51,089 bases of DNA, taken from the NCBI GenBank assembly GCA_030523425.1, contig JAUNIP010000008.1, forward strand, positions 1-51,089, in the 5' to 3' direction. Made by a program: the position numbers and the translations under genes. Position 1 is the stretch's first letter; each line of letters begins with the position of its first letter. This DNA comes from Coriobacteriia bacterium (lineage in GTDB: Bacteria; Actinomycetota; Coriobacteriia; Coriobacteriales; Eggerthellaceae). The notes under the pieces are model-generated. The model saw only the letters and a list, made by a program, of their open reading frames with translations. It ran no database searches and was not told where the DNA came from. Of the stretch, positions 18,930 through 28,962 are shown piece by piece.

Positions 18930-20123
18930 TTATTCGAACACGATAAGCTCGTCGCGATGCATGACCGGCTTTTCAGCCAAGCGCGAAAGCAAGCGATTGG
19001 CCGCCAAGTCTTCGCTGGACATTCCGCAGGCCAAGCTCACTTCGTCGGAATCGAAGGCCACCCGGCCGCGCGCCACAATGTAGCCGGCGGCGTCCTTCAC
19101 ATCCACAATATCTCCTTCGGAAAAGCGCCCGTCCACGGCAGCAATGCCCACAGGAAGCAGGCTGGATCCGCGGTTGATCAGCGCATTGCGTGCGCCTTCG
19201 TCCACAATCACCGCGCCCTTCGCCGAATCGCCCAAGGCAATCCACAACTTGCGCGGCGTGATTTCATGCGGCTTGCCTTCAGAAGCGAAGCGCGTGCCCA
19301 CCTGTTCGCCGAACGCGGCGCTGCGCACCACACCGGGTTTGCGTCCGCAGGCCACCACCAGCGGAATGCCGGCCGCCATCAGCACGCGCGCGGCCCTCAG
19401 CTTCGTAACCATGCCGCCGCTGCCCACCGAACTGCCCGTGCCGCCCGCCACCGACATGATGTGCGGGCCAATGTGGTTCACCAGCGGAATCAGCTTAGCC
19501 TGCGGGTTGTTCACGGGGTTGGCGTCGTACAGGCCGTCTATGTCGGAAAGGATGACCACCAGCGTGGCCTCCACCAGGCAGGCCACCAGCGCCGCCAAGG
19601 TGTCGTTGTCGCCGAAGCGGATCTGCTCCACCGAAACCGTGTCGTTTTCGTTCACGATGGGCACCACGCCAAGCTCCAACAGGCGGTTCATGGTGTCCCG
19701 CGCGTGCAGATACGCCGTGCGGTCAGCCGTGTCACGCCTGGTCAGCAGCACCGAAGACGTAAGGATGCCCCGTGCGCCGAACGCCGCGGCGTAGGCCGAA
19801 GCGAAGGCGGACTGCCCCACCGAAGCAGCAGCCTGCAGGCTGGGCATGTCGGTGGGGCGCTGCGTCATGCCTAACGCTTCCAGCCCGCACGCGATGGCGC
19901 CCGAAGACACCACCACCACCTGCCAGCCAGCGGCGCGCACTTCGGCCACCTGGGCCGCCAGCGCGTCCAAGTACGCATGGTCTATGCGGCCGTCAGCCCC
20001 CACCAGCGTGGAGCTGCCAATCTTGACCACCAGCTTCTTTTCGCCCGCACCCGCTGCGCCCGCCGAAGCCGCCGCCGAAGCCGCCGCCGGCCCTGCGCCC
20101 GGGCCTGTAACCGTGCTGTCCAT
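18930..20123 (-). CDS. proB: Glutamate 5-kinase
   Basis: ProB (397 aa) phosphorylates glutamate in the first step of proline synthesis and is usually feedback-inhibited by proline. The amino acid kinase domain has VVKIGSSTLV, VVSSGAIACGLEALG, NENDTVSVEQIRFGDND and LSDIDGLY. A C-terminal PUA domain begins near residue 300. The first 27 residues are a Gly/Ala-rich extension. The ATG follows the obg stop codon directly (TAAATG), so translational coupling is likely. An internal start nearer VVKIG cannot be excluded. Confidence 0.95.
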   Translation of the reverse strand: MDSTVTGPGAGPAAASAAASAGAAGAGEKKLVVKIGSSTLVGADGRIDHAYLDALAAQVAEVRAAGWQVVVVSSGAIACGLEALGMTQRPTDMPSLQAAASVGQSAFASAYAAAFGARGILTSSVLLTRRDTADRTAYLHARDTMNRLLELGVVPIVNENDTVSVEQIRFGDNDTLAALVACLVEATLVVILSDIDGLYDANPVNNPQAKLIPLVNHIGPHIMSVAGGTGSSVGSGGMVTKLRAARVLMAAGIPLVVACGRKPGVVRSAAFGEQVGTRFASEGKPHEITPRKLWIALGDSAKGAVIVDEGARNALINRGSSLLPVGIAAVDGRFSEGDIVDVKDAAGYIVARGRVAFDSDEVSLACGMSSEDLAANRLLSRLAEKPVMHRDELIVFE

Positions 20124-21527
<1,404 letters not shown>

Positions 21528-21561
21528 TTACATGCAATTCCTGTTGGCATGCCCTGTAACC

Positions 21562-21595
21562 AAAAGACGCCCCCTGCGCGTGCAGAGGGCGTCTT
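21562..21595 (-). terminator. Terminator after rpmA
   Basis: Stem AAGACGCCC / GGGCGTCTT with a GC loop, followed on the minus strand by TTTTGG. It lies between rpmA and obg and should reduce readthrough from the abundant ribosomal protein transcript into obg. Confidence 0.7.
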
Positions 21596-21626
21596 GCTTG
21601 CCGTTTTTCGCGCTTAGCAGAAACCA

Positions 21627-21878
21627 CTAAGCAACCGGGCGGACATGAATCTTGCGCTTCACGCCCCGGGTGAACTCCAGCGTGCCGTCGCACAGGGCGA
21701 ACAGCGTGTCGTCCTTGCCGCGGCCCACGTTCTCACCGGGGTGGAAATGGGTGCCGCGCTGACGGACGATGATGTTGCCAGCCTTCACGTATTCGCCAGC
21801 GAACTTCTTCACGCCCAGACGCTGTGCGTGAGAGTCACGGCCGTTGCGGGTGGAGCCTAAGCCCTTCTTGTGTGCCAT
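21627..21878 (-). CDS. rpmA: 50S ribosomal protein L27
   Basis: L27 (83 aa), located near the peptidyl transferase centre. The N-terminus [16 protein letters not shown] is mature-type with no cleavable Firmicutes prosequence. [23 protein letters not shown] is the family core. It follows rplU by 32 bp and a terminator comes after it. Confidence 0.98.
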   Translation of the reverse strand: MAHKKGLGSTRNGRDSHAQRLGVKKFAGEYVKAGNIIVRQRGTHFHPGENVGRGKDDTLFALCDGTLEFTRGVKRKIHVRPVA

Positions 21879-21910
21879 GGTGGATACCTCCCTGTTATGC
21901 TTTCGGCCGT

Positions 21911-22216
21911 CTAACCGATGGTCTTGATTTCAACGCGGGTCAGATACTGACGATGACCGCGCAGCTTCTTGTAATTCTTGCGCTTCTTGAACTTGAACAC
22001 CAGCTGCTTTTTGCCGCGGAACTGCTCAAGCACTTCGGCGGTCACCTTGGTGGCAGCGGCCGCTTCAGGGTTGGCCTCTACCGCCGTGCCGTCAACAACG
22101 CAGATAACCGGAAGCTCCACGGTGTCCCCCACCTGAGCATCCAGCTTTTCAATGTTCAGTTTGTCACCCACGGCAACCTTGTACTGCTTGCCGCCCGTTT
22201 TCACGATTGCGTACAT
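21911..22216 (-). CDS. rplU: 50S ribosomal protein L21
   Basis: L21 (101 aa), a 23S rRNA-binding large-subunit protein. It starts [14 protein letters not shown], typical of the family, and ends with [18 protein letters not shown]. First gene of the rplU-rpmA-obg-proB unit. A clear sigma-70-type promoter lies 36-64 bp upstream. Confidence 0.98.
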   Translation of the reverse strand: MYAIVKTGGKQYKVAVGDKLNIEKLDAQVGDTVELPVICVVDGTAVEANPEAAAATKVTAEVLEQFRGKKQLVFKFKKRKNYKKLRGHRQYLTRVEIKTIG

Positions 22217-22251
22217 GTTATCTCCTTGAACGTGTCAAAACGCGAAGCAGT

Positions 22252-22280
22252 ATCTTACCCGATACAAAGCCGCGCGTCAA
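22252..22280 (-). promoter_or_regulatory. Promoter of rplU-rpmA
   Basis: Minus-strand TTGACG (22275-22280), 17-bp spacer and TAAGAT (22252-22257). The -10 is 36 bp upstream of the rplU start, and the following leader has a purine-rich ribosome binding site. Confidence 0.65.
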
Positions 22281-22481
22281 CAACCCAAAGGCCTGTTTTT
22301 TCGATTGTGAGTGGAACAACCAAAAGCGCGGGTCTTAGGGGTGCAAGTAATTCTTCTTTTCGCCCAATTAGTGGGAAACAGCGCTTGGGCGCAAGTATTC
22401 TAGCACGCCCGAAGGCGGTTGCAAGTAGGAATTTGGCGCGCCTGCAGCATCTTACCCGGAGGCGCGACGGCGTGCGTGCAT

Positions 22482-22530
22482 GTCATTCCAACCGGAGGTG
22501 CGCCCTTTGGCGCGCCGATGTGGAGGAATC
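22482..22530 (+). repeat. Intergenic copy of the palindromic element found in queH
   Basis: Begins GTCATTCCAACCGGAGG and ends GTGGAGGAATC, with a GCGCCC-TTT-GGCGCG core. Ends and spacing match the queH insertion (6544-6591); the core stem differs. Confidence 0.65.
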
Positions 22531-22555
22531 TGCTTCAAAGCATGGACCATTCCCG

Positions 22556-22803
22556 GTGGGCGCGCGCACGAGGCGCAATGTTGGGCGCTACGCTGGGGGT
22601 TTAGGGCAAAGAAAAGAAGGGCAGGCTTGTTGAGGCATGGACCCTCGCCTTCGGCGACGCGGGGCTGTGGCTGGTCGCAGGGTCGCGCGCACGAGGCGCA
22701 ATGTGAGCGCTACGCTGGGGCTATTAGGCAAGGAAAAGGAAGCGCCCTGCTTTGGGGCATGGAACCTCGCCTTCGGCGACGCGCGCCGTGGCGGGCTTGG
22801 GGC
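22556..22803 (+). repeat. Two 122-bp tandem units, forward orientation
   Basis: The landmark CTCGCCTTCGGCGACG recurs at a period of 122 bp (22643 and 22765 for its start). Each unit also holds CGCGCGCACGAGGCGCAATG and CGCTACGCTGGGG. A truncated unit end precedes the first copy. Confidence 0.8.
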
Positions 22804-22825
22804 GTGGGCCGGCCGCGGCCCCGCC

Positions 22826-23453
22826 TGGCAGGAAACGCCGAAAGTTGGAACGGTTTTCGGGGAAAGTGGCAGGAGAACGCGAAAGTTGGAACGCACGGGC
22901 CGCATCGGGGCTAGGCGGGCGCGTGCGCCGAGGGACCTGGATTCGATGCCACCTCTGTGACCTGGGGAAACACAAAACGCCTCCAGCCTGAGGGGTTCAC
23001 TCGGGCGCTTCCGGTGCCGCGCGGGGGCCCAAGGATTCCAACTTTCGCCGTCTGCTGCCACGCAACGGAAAAAGTGTTCCAACTTTCGGCTTCTGCTGCC
23101 ACGCATCGGAAAAACCGTTCCAACTTTCACGTTTTCCTGCCACACGGACTTGACCGCGCCCCGTGTGGCAGCAGAAGCCGAAAAACGGAATCAAATCCGG
23201 AGCTTTTGGCAGGAGAACGTGAAAGACGGAATCAAACATCCCTTCCGCGGGGGCCGAACCCGCGACCGGATTTCGCACCAACGCGTTCACGAGCTTCTGA
23301 CCTGCTGCGATGCGATTCGGCGCCGAAAGGACGCCTGCGGGTGGCACCGTTCGGGCGCCCAGAAAGGGCCAAAAAGGCCGCCTTGATTCCGTCTTTCGGC
23401 TTCTGCTGCCATCTTCCCGGAATTTGATTCCGTCTTTCGGCTTCTGCTGCCAC
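22826..23453. repeat. Nine copies of a 28-31-bp motif in both orientations
   Basis: Copies at about 22826, 22867 (direct), 23035, 23076, 23117 (inverted), 23165, 23206 (direct), 23383 and 23423 (inverted). The core is TGGCAGNAGAA..GAAAG followed by either TTGGAAC or ACGGAATC. A perfect 10-bp hairpin TGCCACACGG / CCGTGTGGCA (23138-23170) joins copies five and six. Confidence 0.8.
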
Positions 23454-23479
23454 CTGGGGCCCCGCCCGGCCGCGAAAAA

Positions 23480-23960
23480 CCCCGCGTCGCCGAAGGCGAG
23501 GGCCCGGTCCCCAAAGCAGCACGCCTCCTTTTCCTTGCCCAATAGCCCCAGCGCAGCGCCCCCGTCGCGCCTCGTGCGCGCGAACCCGCGGCCTGCGAAA
23601 ACCCCGCGCCGCCGAAGGCGAGGGTCCATGCCCCAAAGCAGCACGCCTCCTTTTCCTTGCCCTAAGTCCCAGCGCAGCGCTCCCATCGCGGCTCTTGCGC
23701 GCGACCCTGCGACCAGCCACAGCCCCGCGTCGCGAACGCGAGGGTCCAGGCCCCAACCCGCTTGCCTCCCTTTTCTTTGCCTAAATAACCCCAGCGCAGC
23801 GCTCCCATCGCGCCTCGTGCGCGCGACCCAGCGGCCGGCAAACCCCCGCGTCGCCGAAGGCGAGGGCCCAGGCCCCAAGCCGCCTGCCCTCCCTTTCTTT
23901 GCCCTAATAGCCCCAGCGCAGCGCTCCCATCGCGGCTCGTGCGCTCGCCCGTTGCGAGCG
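23480..23960 (-). repeat. Four 121-122-bp tandem units, reverse orientation
   Basis: Units start at about 23480, 23602, 23723 and 23844, each opening CCCCGCGYCG and containing a pyrimidine tract and CCCAGCGCAGCGC. They are the reverse complement of the units at 22556-22803. Confidence 0.8.
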
Positions 23961-24028
23961 GTCCGCGCTCCAAGGAAGACCTCTCCACTCCGCGGCCTGA
24001 CGGCCGCTCCGGGGCAGAGTCAGACGGT

Positions 24029-24060
24029 CATTGCAACACCAAGCGAAAGGTGGTGCAATG
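24029..24060. other. Hairpin downstream of polA
   Basis: Arms CATTGCAACACC and GGTGGTGCAATG pair at 11 of 12 positions around an 8-nt loop. It is 59 bp past the polA stop. There is no T-tract, so it is not a standard terminator; it may protect a 3' end. Confidence 0.5.
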
Positions 24061-24118
24061 CAAAAGTACACATTTGACGATTGGGAGGCCGTGAGGAAGG
24101 CCCTTGCGCCGCGGGCTG

Positions 24119-26749
24119 TTAGTGGGCTTCGGCCCAGGTGGGGCCGTGGCTTACGTCGGCTATCAGGGGGACTTTCAGCTGCGCCACGTGTTCCATGATG
24201 TCGCGCACCAAGGTGCTCAGGCGTTCCACCTCTTCGGCGGGCGCGCTGAAGTCCAGTTCGTCGTGCACCTGCAGCATCAGCTGGGCCTGCAGGCCTTCGC
24301 GGGCCAAGGCATTGCGCACTTGCACCATGGCCAGCTTAATGATGTCGGCCGCGCTGCCCTGCATGGGGTGGTTCATGGCCGTGCGTTCGCCAAAGGCCCG
24401 GCGCTGGGGGTTGCGCTCCTTCAGTTCGGGGATGTAGCGGCGCCGGCCGTACATGGTTTGCGCGTACCCGCACGACTTCGCGCTGGCAACCACGTCATCC
24501 AAGTACGTGCGCACGCCGGGGTAGGCGGCAAAATACGCGTCGATCATGTCCTTCGCCTCGCCGAAGGGGATGTCTAGGCTTTGGGACAGACCGAACGCCT
24601 GCTGGCCGTACACGATGCCGAAGTTCACGGCCTTCGCGCGGCTACGCAGCTGCGGCGTTACCTGTTCCACCGGCAGGCCGAACACGCGCGCGGCCGTTTG
24701 CGCGTGGAAGTCTTCGCCGGAATTGAATGCCGCCACCAGGTGCTCGTCACCCGAAAGGTGGGCCAGCAGGCGCAGCTCTATCTGGGAATAGTCCGCCGAA
24801 ACGAACACGTTCCCGGGCTCAAGAGGCACGAAGCACTGGCGAATCTGGCGTCCGAAATCGGTGCGGACGGGGATGTTTTGCAGGTTGGGATCGCTTGACG
24901 AAAGGCGCCCCGTGGCCGTGACGGTTTGGTGGAAGGTGGTGTGCACGCGGCCGTCTTCGCGGCGCTGATTGGGCAGCGCGTCAATGTAGGTGCTCTTGAT
25001 CTTCGCCAGTTCGCGGTACTTCAACACCAGCTGCGGCAGCGGATGCAGGCCGGAGAGCTCCTTCAGCACCCCGGCATCGGTGGAATATCCGCGCGACGTC
25101 TTCTTCTTGGCGGGCAGGTTCAGCACTTCGAACAGGATGTGGCCTAGCTGCTTGGGGGAATCCACGTTGAAGTCCTCCCCCGCCTCTTCGATGATGCGTT
25201 GGCGCAAGTTGGCGATATCAACCGCCGTGGTTTCGCCCAACGCCGCCAGCGCTTGGGCGTCCAAGGCAGCACCCGTGCGTTCCATTTCAGCCAGCACGCC
25301 AACCAGCGGCAGGTCTATGTCGAAGTACACGCCGCGGTCGTCTTCTTCCTGCAGCGCCTTGGTCAGGGGATTTACCAACGCGCGCAGCACCGCCGCATGA
25401 ATGCAGGCCTGTGCGCGGTCGTCTTCGCCTGCGGGCAAAGCGCCGCCCAAGTAGCGTTTGGCCAGGTCAGAAAGGGTTACTTTGCTGGAACTGCTGTCTA
25501 GCACGTAAGCCGCCAGCGCCACGTCGAACAGCTGGGCGGCGGCCACTTCGGCAGGCGTCACCTGCGCGGGCAGCGCCGTGTCCGGCGGATACACCAGATG
25601 CAGCACCTCCTTGGCGTCGAAGGCCACCATGTTGCCGCGCGCCACCACGGCCGCCACGGCCGCAGACGCTTCGTCGTCCCGAAACAACGCCACGCCTTCA
25701 TTGCAGGCTATGGCCACCAACAAAGCCGGGTCGAACAGCGAAGCCTGGGCGGGCTCCATCAGCGCCACGCCCACCTGCTGACCAGCCAAAACAGCTGCGT
25801 CAACCGCCGCGCGCGCATCCGCGCCTTCAAGGATGGGCTCGTAGGTCAGCGTAATCTGTGCGGGCGCCGGCGCAGAAGCGCCCACCAACCCCAACAGCTT
25901 GTGCAGGTGCATGTTCAGCTGCAGTTCGCCGAACGCCTGCGTGGCGTTTTCCACGTCAAACGCCGGGAATGCCGCGGCCTCAACGTCGCAGGGAAAGTCC
26001 AGATCGCGCTTGATGGTGGCAATTTCGCGGCTGAGGAACGCAGCTTCGCGGTTGTTTTCCAGGTTTTCCTTTTGCTTGCCTTTCAGCTGGTCAAGGTTCT
26101 CATACACGCCTTCGATGGATCCGAACTGCTGCAGCAGCTTCGTGGCAGTTTTCGGCCCTATGCCCGGCACGCCGGGGATGTTGTCCGAGCTGTCGCCCAT
26201 CAGCCCCAGAAAATCCGGAAACTGCGCCGGCGTTACGCCGTACTTTTCTTCCACCTTAGCAGGGTCGAAATCAACCACGTCGGTGATGCCCTTCTTCGTG
26301 GTGATGATGTGCGTCAGTTCCGTTGCCAACTGGTTGGCGTCCTTGTCACCCGTGACCAGCAGCGTGTTGAAGCCTAACGCCTCATCGCGCGCGGCCAAGG
26401 TGCCCAAAATGTCATCGCCTTCCCAGCCATCCACCTTCACCACCGGCACCGCCATGGCTTCCAGCAAGTGCTCCATCAGGGGAAACTGCACGCGCAGCTC
26501 GTCGTCCATGGGCGGGCGCTGCGCCTTGTACTGCTCTAAGGCCTGAATGCGAAACGAAGGCTTGCCCGCGTCAAACGCGCAGATGATGGCGTCGGGTTTG
26601 TACATCTCGTAGAACTTGAAGAACATGCTTAAGAAGCCGAACACCGCATGCGTAGGCGTACCATCAGGCGCATTCATGGTAGGAGGCACCGCGTGATACG
26701 CCCGATGCATCAAAGAATTGCCATCAATAACCGCCACCGTCTTGCCCAT
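24119..26749 (-). CDS. polA: DNA polymerase I
   Basis: PolA (876 aa) for Okazaki fragment maturation and repair. The N-terminal 5' nuclease (residues 1-290) has VIDGNSLMHRAYHA, VTGDKDANQL and GDSSDNIPGVPGIGPKTA. The central exonuclease-like region lacks the metal-binding DxE (the matching stretch reads GVALMEPAQ), so proofreading is probably absent. The polymerase domain has motif A DYSQIELRLLAHLSGD, motif B RSRAKAVNFGIVYG and motif C QVHDELDF. A TATAAT box is at 26778-26783, 29 bp upstream. Confidence 0.97.
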   Translation of the reverse strand: MGKTVAVIDGNSLMHRAYHAVPPTMNAPDGTPTHAVFGFLSMFFKFYEMYKPDAIICAFDAGKPSFRIQALEQYKAQRPPMDDELRVQFPLMEHLLEAMAVPVVKVDGWEGDDILGTLAARDEALGFNTLLVTGDKDANQLATELTHIITTKKGITDVVDFDPAKVEEKYGVTPAQFPDFLGLMGDSSDNIPGVPGIGPKTATKLLQQFGSIEGVYENLDQLKGKQKENLENNREAAFLSREIATIKRDLDFPCDVEAAAFPAFDVENATQAFGELQLNMHLHKLLGLVGASAPAPAQITLTYEPILEGADARAAVDAAVLAGQQVGVALMEPAQASLFDPALLVAIACNEGVALFRDDEASAAVAAVVARGNMVAFDAKEVLHLVYPPDTALPAQVTPAEVAAAQLFDVALAAYVLDSSSSKVTLSDLAKRYLGGALPAGEDDRAQACIHAAVLRALVNPLTKALQEEDDRGVYFDIDLPLVGVLAEMERTGAALDAQALAALGETTAVDIANLRQRIIEEAGEDFNVDSPKQLGHILFEVLNLPAKKKTSRGYSTDAGVLKELSGLHPLPQLVLKYRELAKIKSTYIDALPNQRREDGRVHTTFHQTVTATGRLSSSDPNLQNIPVRTDFGRQIRQCFVPLEPGNVFVSADYSQIELRLLAHLSGDEHLVAAFNSGEDFHAQTAARVFGLPVEQVTPQLRSRAKAVNFGIVYGQQAFGLSQSLDIPFGEAKDMIDAYFAAYPGVRTYLDDVVASAKSCGYAQTMYGRRRYIPELKERNPQRRAFGERTAMNHPMQGSAADIIKLAMVQVRNALAREGLQAQLMLQVHDELDFSAPAEEVERLSTLVRDIMEHVAQLKVPLIADVSHGPTWAEAH

Positions 26750-26777
26750 GAGCGCCTCCTAAGGTTGTGATGCACCG

Positions 26778-26783
26778 ATTATA
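26778..26783 (-). promoter_or_regulatory. -10 box of polA
   Basis: Perfect TATAAT on the minus strand, 29 bp before the start; no clear -35 is visible. Confidence 0.45.
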
Positions 26784-26870
26784 CCCAAGGATGACAAGGG
26801 GCAGGGTCTCCTGCCATCTTTCTCCAAAGTCCACTCGGCGGGGGATGGCGGATGCCTTTCGGGCGACCCG

Positions 26871-27548
26871 TTACATATTCCACAAATAGCCTACGCCGCG
26901 GACGGTTTCTAGGCGTTGGGCCAGTTCGGGGCCTAGTTTGGCGCGCACACGGCGGACGTGCACGTCTACCGTGCGGGAGCCGCCGTAGTAGTCGAAGCCC
27001 CACACACGGCGCAGCAGGGCATCACGCGAATAGGTGCGGCCCGGGTGCGTTACCAAGAAGGACAGCAGGGCGTATTCCAGGTAGGTCAAATCCAGCGGTT
27101 CGCCGTTCACTTTCACCTGGTAGGTGGCCAAATTGATGGACATGTTGTCCACGGTCAGAAAGTCGTTGGTCGAACTTTCGTTGCCGGGCCACAGCAGCTG
27201 GCGTATGCGCGCGCTGCATTCTTCGGCCGTTGCTCCGTTGATCACGAAGTCACTTTTCATCTGCACCGGCAGGCGGAAATCACTCAGGCGGTCTAGGTCC
27301 ACTATCACCAGCAGGGCGGCTTGGCCGTCTTCCACCAGCATCTGCTCCACCTTGGCCACGCTTTCCAGCGCGTCGTTGCGTGCCTCGAAGATGACCAGGT
27401 CGTAGCCCGGATGCTGGGCCAGCAGCTTCTTGAACTGCACCGAAGACCCTGCAGCAACGTCCACATCTAAGCTGGAAAGCACCGATTGGAACTTGTGCGC
27501 GTTGTCCAGGCTGTCGGCCACGAATATGACGGTTTTACGCTGAGACAT
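26871..27548 (-). CDS. glnR: GlnR-like orphan response regulator
   Basis: OmpR-type regulator (225 aa). The C-terminal winged helix is very close to actinobacterial GlnR: PLDLTYLEYALLSFL, RRVWGFDYYGG, TVDVHVRRVRAKLGPE and VRGVGYLW. The receiver half is atypical: the expected phospho-Asp position in VIFEARND is Glu55 (GlnR proteins usually have IDARRD there). No histidine kinase gene is nearby. It lies 10 bp after glnA, with AAGGAGG before the ATG, so it is cotranscribed with the gene it probably controls. The GlnR assignment rests on recalled family sequences, not an alignment. Confidence 0.8.
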   Translation of the reverse strand: MSQRKTVIFVADSLDNAHKFQSVLSSLDVDVAAGSSVQFKKLLAQHPGYDLVIFEARNDALESVAKVEQMLVEDGQAALLVIVDLDRLSDFRLPVQMKSDFVINGATAEECSARIRQLLWPGNESSTNDFLTVDNMSINLATYQVKVNGEPLDLTYLEYALLSFLVTHPGRTYSRDALLRRVWGFDYYGGSRTVDVHVRRVRAKLGPELAQRLETVRGVGYLWNM

Positions 27549-27558
27549 AGGGCCTCCT

Positions 27559-28902
27559 TTACAAAACCGCTAGGTATTTGTCCCGTTCCCACTGGGTAAC
27601 AGAACCTTGGTATTCGTTCCATTCCTTGCGCTTGGCCTCCACCAGATACGTGTGGATGTGCTCGCCCAGAATGTCTTTCATCAGCTGGGACCCCGCGAAC
27701 AGCTCCACCGCTTCGCCCAGGCTGTCAGGCAGCGTGGCAATGCCCTGTTTGCGCAGCTCTTGTCGGCTCAGGAGGAACAGGTCCTGCATTTCGGTGGGCT
27801 CTTGCAGCTCCAGTTCGTCTTCTATGCCCTTCAGACCGGCGCCTAGCATGCAGGCGAAGGCCAAGTACGGGTTGCACGACGGATCGGGGCTGCGCAGCTC
27901 CACACGGCAGGAGTTTTCGCAGTTGGGGCGGTAGCCCGGCACGCGCACCAGCGTGGAGCGGTTGTGCCGCGCCCAGGAAAGATAGGTGGGTGCTTCGTTG
28001 CCGGCCACCATGCGTTTGTAGGAGTTCACGTTCTGGTTGGTGACCAGCGTGAATTCGGGCGCGTACTTCAGCAGGCCCGCAATGTAGTGCTTGGCCAGCT
28101 TGGAAAGGGCGTAACCCTGCGGGTCGTTTTCGTCGTAGAACAGGTTGTTGCCTTCGAAGTCGAACAGGCTTTGGTGCACGTGCATGCCGCTGCCGGGTTG
28201 ATCGCTGAGCGGCTTGGGCATGAAAGATGCGAAGAACCCGTGCTTGGCGGCAATTTCTTTCACCACCAACTTGTAGGTCATCACGGCGTCGGCCATAGAC
28301 ATGGCGTCGGTGAAGCGCAGGTCAATCTCTTGCTGGCCGGGGCCAATCTCGTGGTGGCTGTACTCCACGGGGATGCCCATCTTCTCCAGCGTCAGGATGG
28401 TGTCGCGGCGCAGGTCGCTGGCGCTGTCAAGGCTGGTCAGGTCGAAGTAGCCGCCGCGATCAAGCGGTTCGGCGCTCTTCGCGTCGCGGAAGTAGTAAAA
28501 CTCCAGTTCAGGGCCCACGTTGAACACATAGCCCTTCTTCTGGGCGTGCTCCACTATGCGCAGCAGCACCCGGCGCGGGTCGCCCTCGAAGGGTTGGCCG
28601 TCAGGCATGCAAATGTCGCAAAACATGCGCCCCACGGCGTCTTCGCTGGGACGCCACGGCAGCACCTGGAACGTTTCGGCATCCGGATAGGCGCGCACGT
28701 CGTATTCATGGCCCGCGCTGAAGCCTTCAATGCAGCAGCCATCAAAGCCCATGCCCTGGTTGAACGCATCGTCAAGTTCGCTGGGGATGATAGCGAAGGA
28801 CTTCATGGCACCAAGCACGTCGGTGAACCAGAAACGTACGAAGTGCACGTCACGGCTTTTGATGGTTTTCAACACGAAGTCTTGCTGAGGATTGGTAGCC
28901 AC
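27559..28902 (-). CDS. glnA: Glutamine synthetase, type I
   Basis: GlnA (447 aa) makes glutamine from glutamate, ammonia and ATP as a dodecamer. The beta-grasp domain has RFWFTDVLGAMKS; catalytic stretches are GPELEFYYF, HHEIGPGQQEIDLRF, FMPKPLSDQPGSGMHVH and NRSTLVRVPGYRP. The adenylylation-site Tyr loop of GSI-beta (NLYDLPPEE) is absent; the matching region reads EMQDLFLLSRQEL, so this is a short, non-adenylylated GSI-alpha-like enzyme. Start is GTG at 28902. First gene of glnA-glnR, with promoter and GlnR-box-like site upstream. Confidence 0.96.
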   Translation of the reverse strand: MATNPQQDFVLKTIKSRDVHFVRFWFTDVLGAMKSFAIIPSELDDAFNQGMGFDGCCIEGFSAGHEYDVRAYPDAETFQVLPWRPSEDAVGRMFCDICMPDGQPFEGDPRRVLLRIVEHAQKKGYVFNVGPELEFYYFRDAKSAEPLDRGGYFDLTSLDSASDLRRDTILTLEKMGIPVEYSHHEIGPGQQEIDLRFTDAMSMADAVMTYKLVVKEIAAKHGFFASFMPKPLSDQPGSGMHVHQSLFDFEGNNLFYDENDPQGYALSKLAKHYIAGLLKYAPEFTLVTNQNVNSYKRMVAGNEAPTYLSWARHNRSTLVRVPGYRPNCENSCRVELRSPDPSCNPYLAFACMLGAGLKGIEDELELQEPTEMQDLFLLSRQELRKQGIATLPDSLGEAVELFAGSQLMKDILGEHIHTYLVEAKRKEWNEYQGSVTQWERDKYLAVL

Positions 28903-28942
28903 AATCAGCCGCCTTTCAGTCCAAAAATTCCCGTAGTTAAAA

Positions 28943-28953
28943 AGTATAGTATA
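28943..28953 (-). promoter_or_regulatory. -10 region of glnA
   Basis: Two overlapping-phase TATACT hexamers (28943-28948 and 28948-28953) on the minus strand, 41-51 bp before the GTG start. No consensus -35 is seen; a GlnR-box-like site covers that position. Confidence 0.55.
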
Positions 28954-28962
28954 CGGATTAGT

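Larger units (their letters stand above)
22281..24118. repeat. Gene-free 1.8-kb repeat island between rplU and polA
   Basis: No convincing gene is present. Open frames exist because of GC richness, but they cross repeat units whose period (121-122 bp) is not a multiple of three. Contents from left to right: an AT-richer leader; a palindromic repeat at 22482-22530; two 122-bp units in one orientation (22556-22803); nine 28-31-bp motifs (22826-23453); four 121-122-bp units in the opposite orientation (23480-23960); a degenerate palindrome (23978-24022); and a hairpin (24029-24060). Confidence 0.85.

Noticed and set aside
22997-23878. Minus-strand frame of 293 codons in the repeat island
   Set aside because: It runs through 121-122-bp units whose period is not a multiple of three, so the units are read in different frames; no ribosome binding site.
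22281-24118. CRISPR array
   Set aside because: Repeats differ in orientation and spacing, spacers are not of uniform length, and there are no cas genes.
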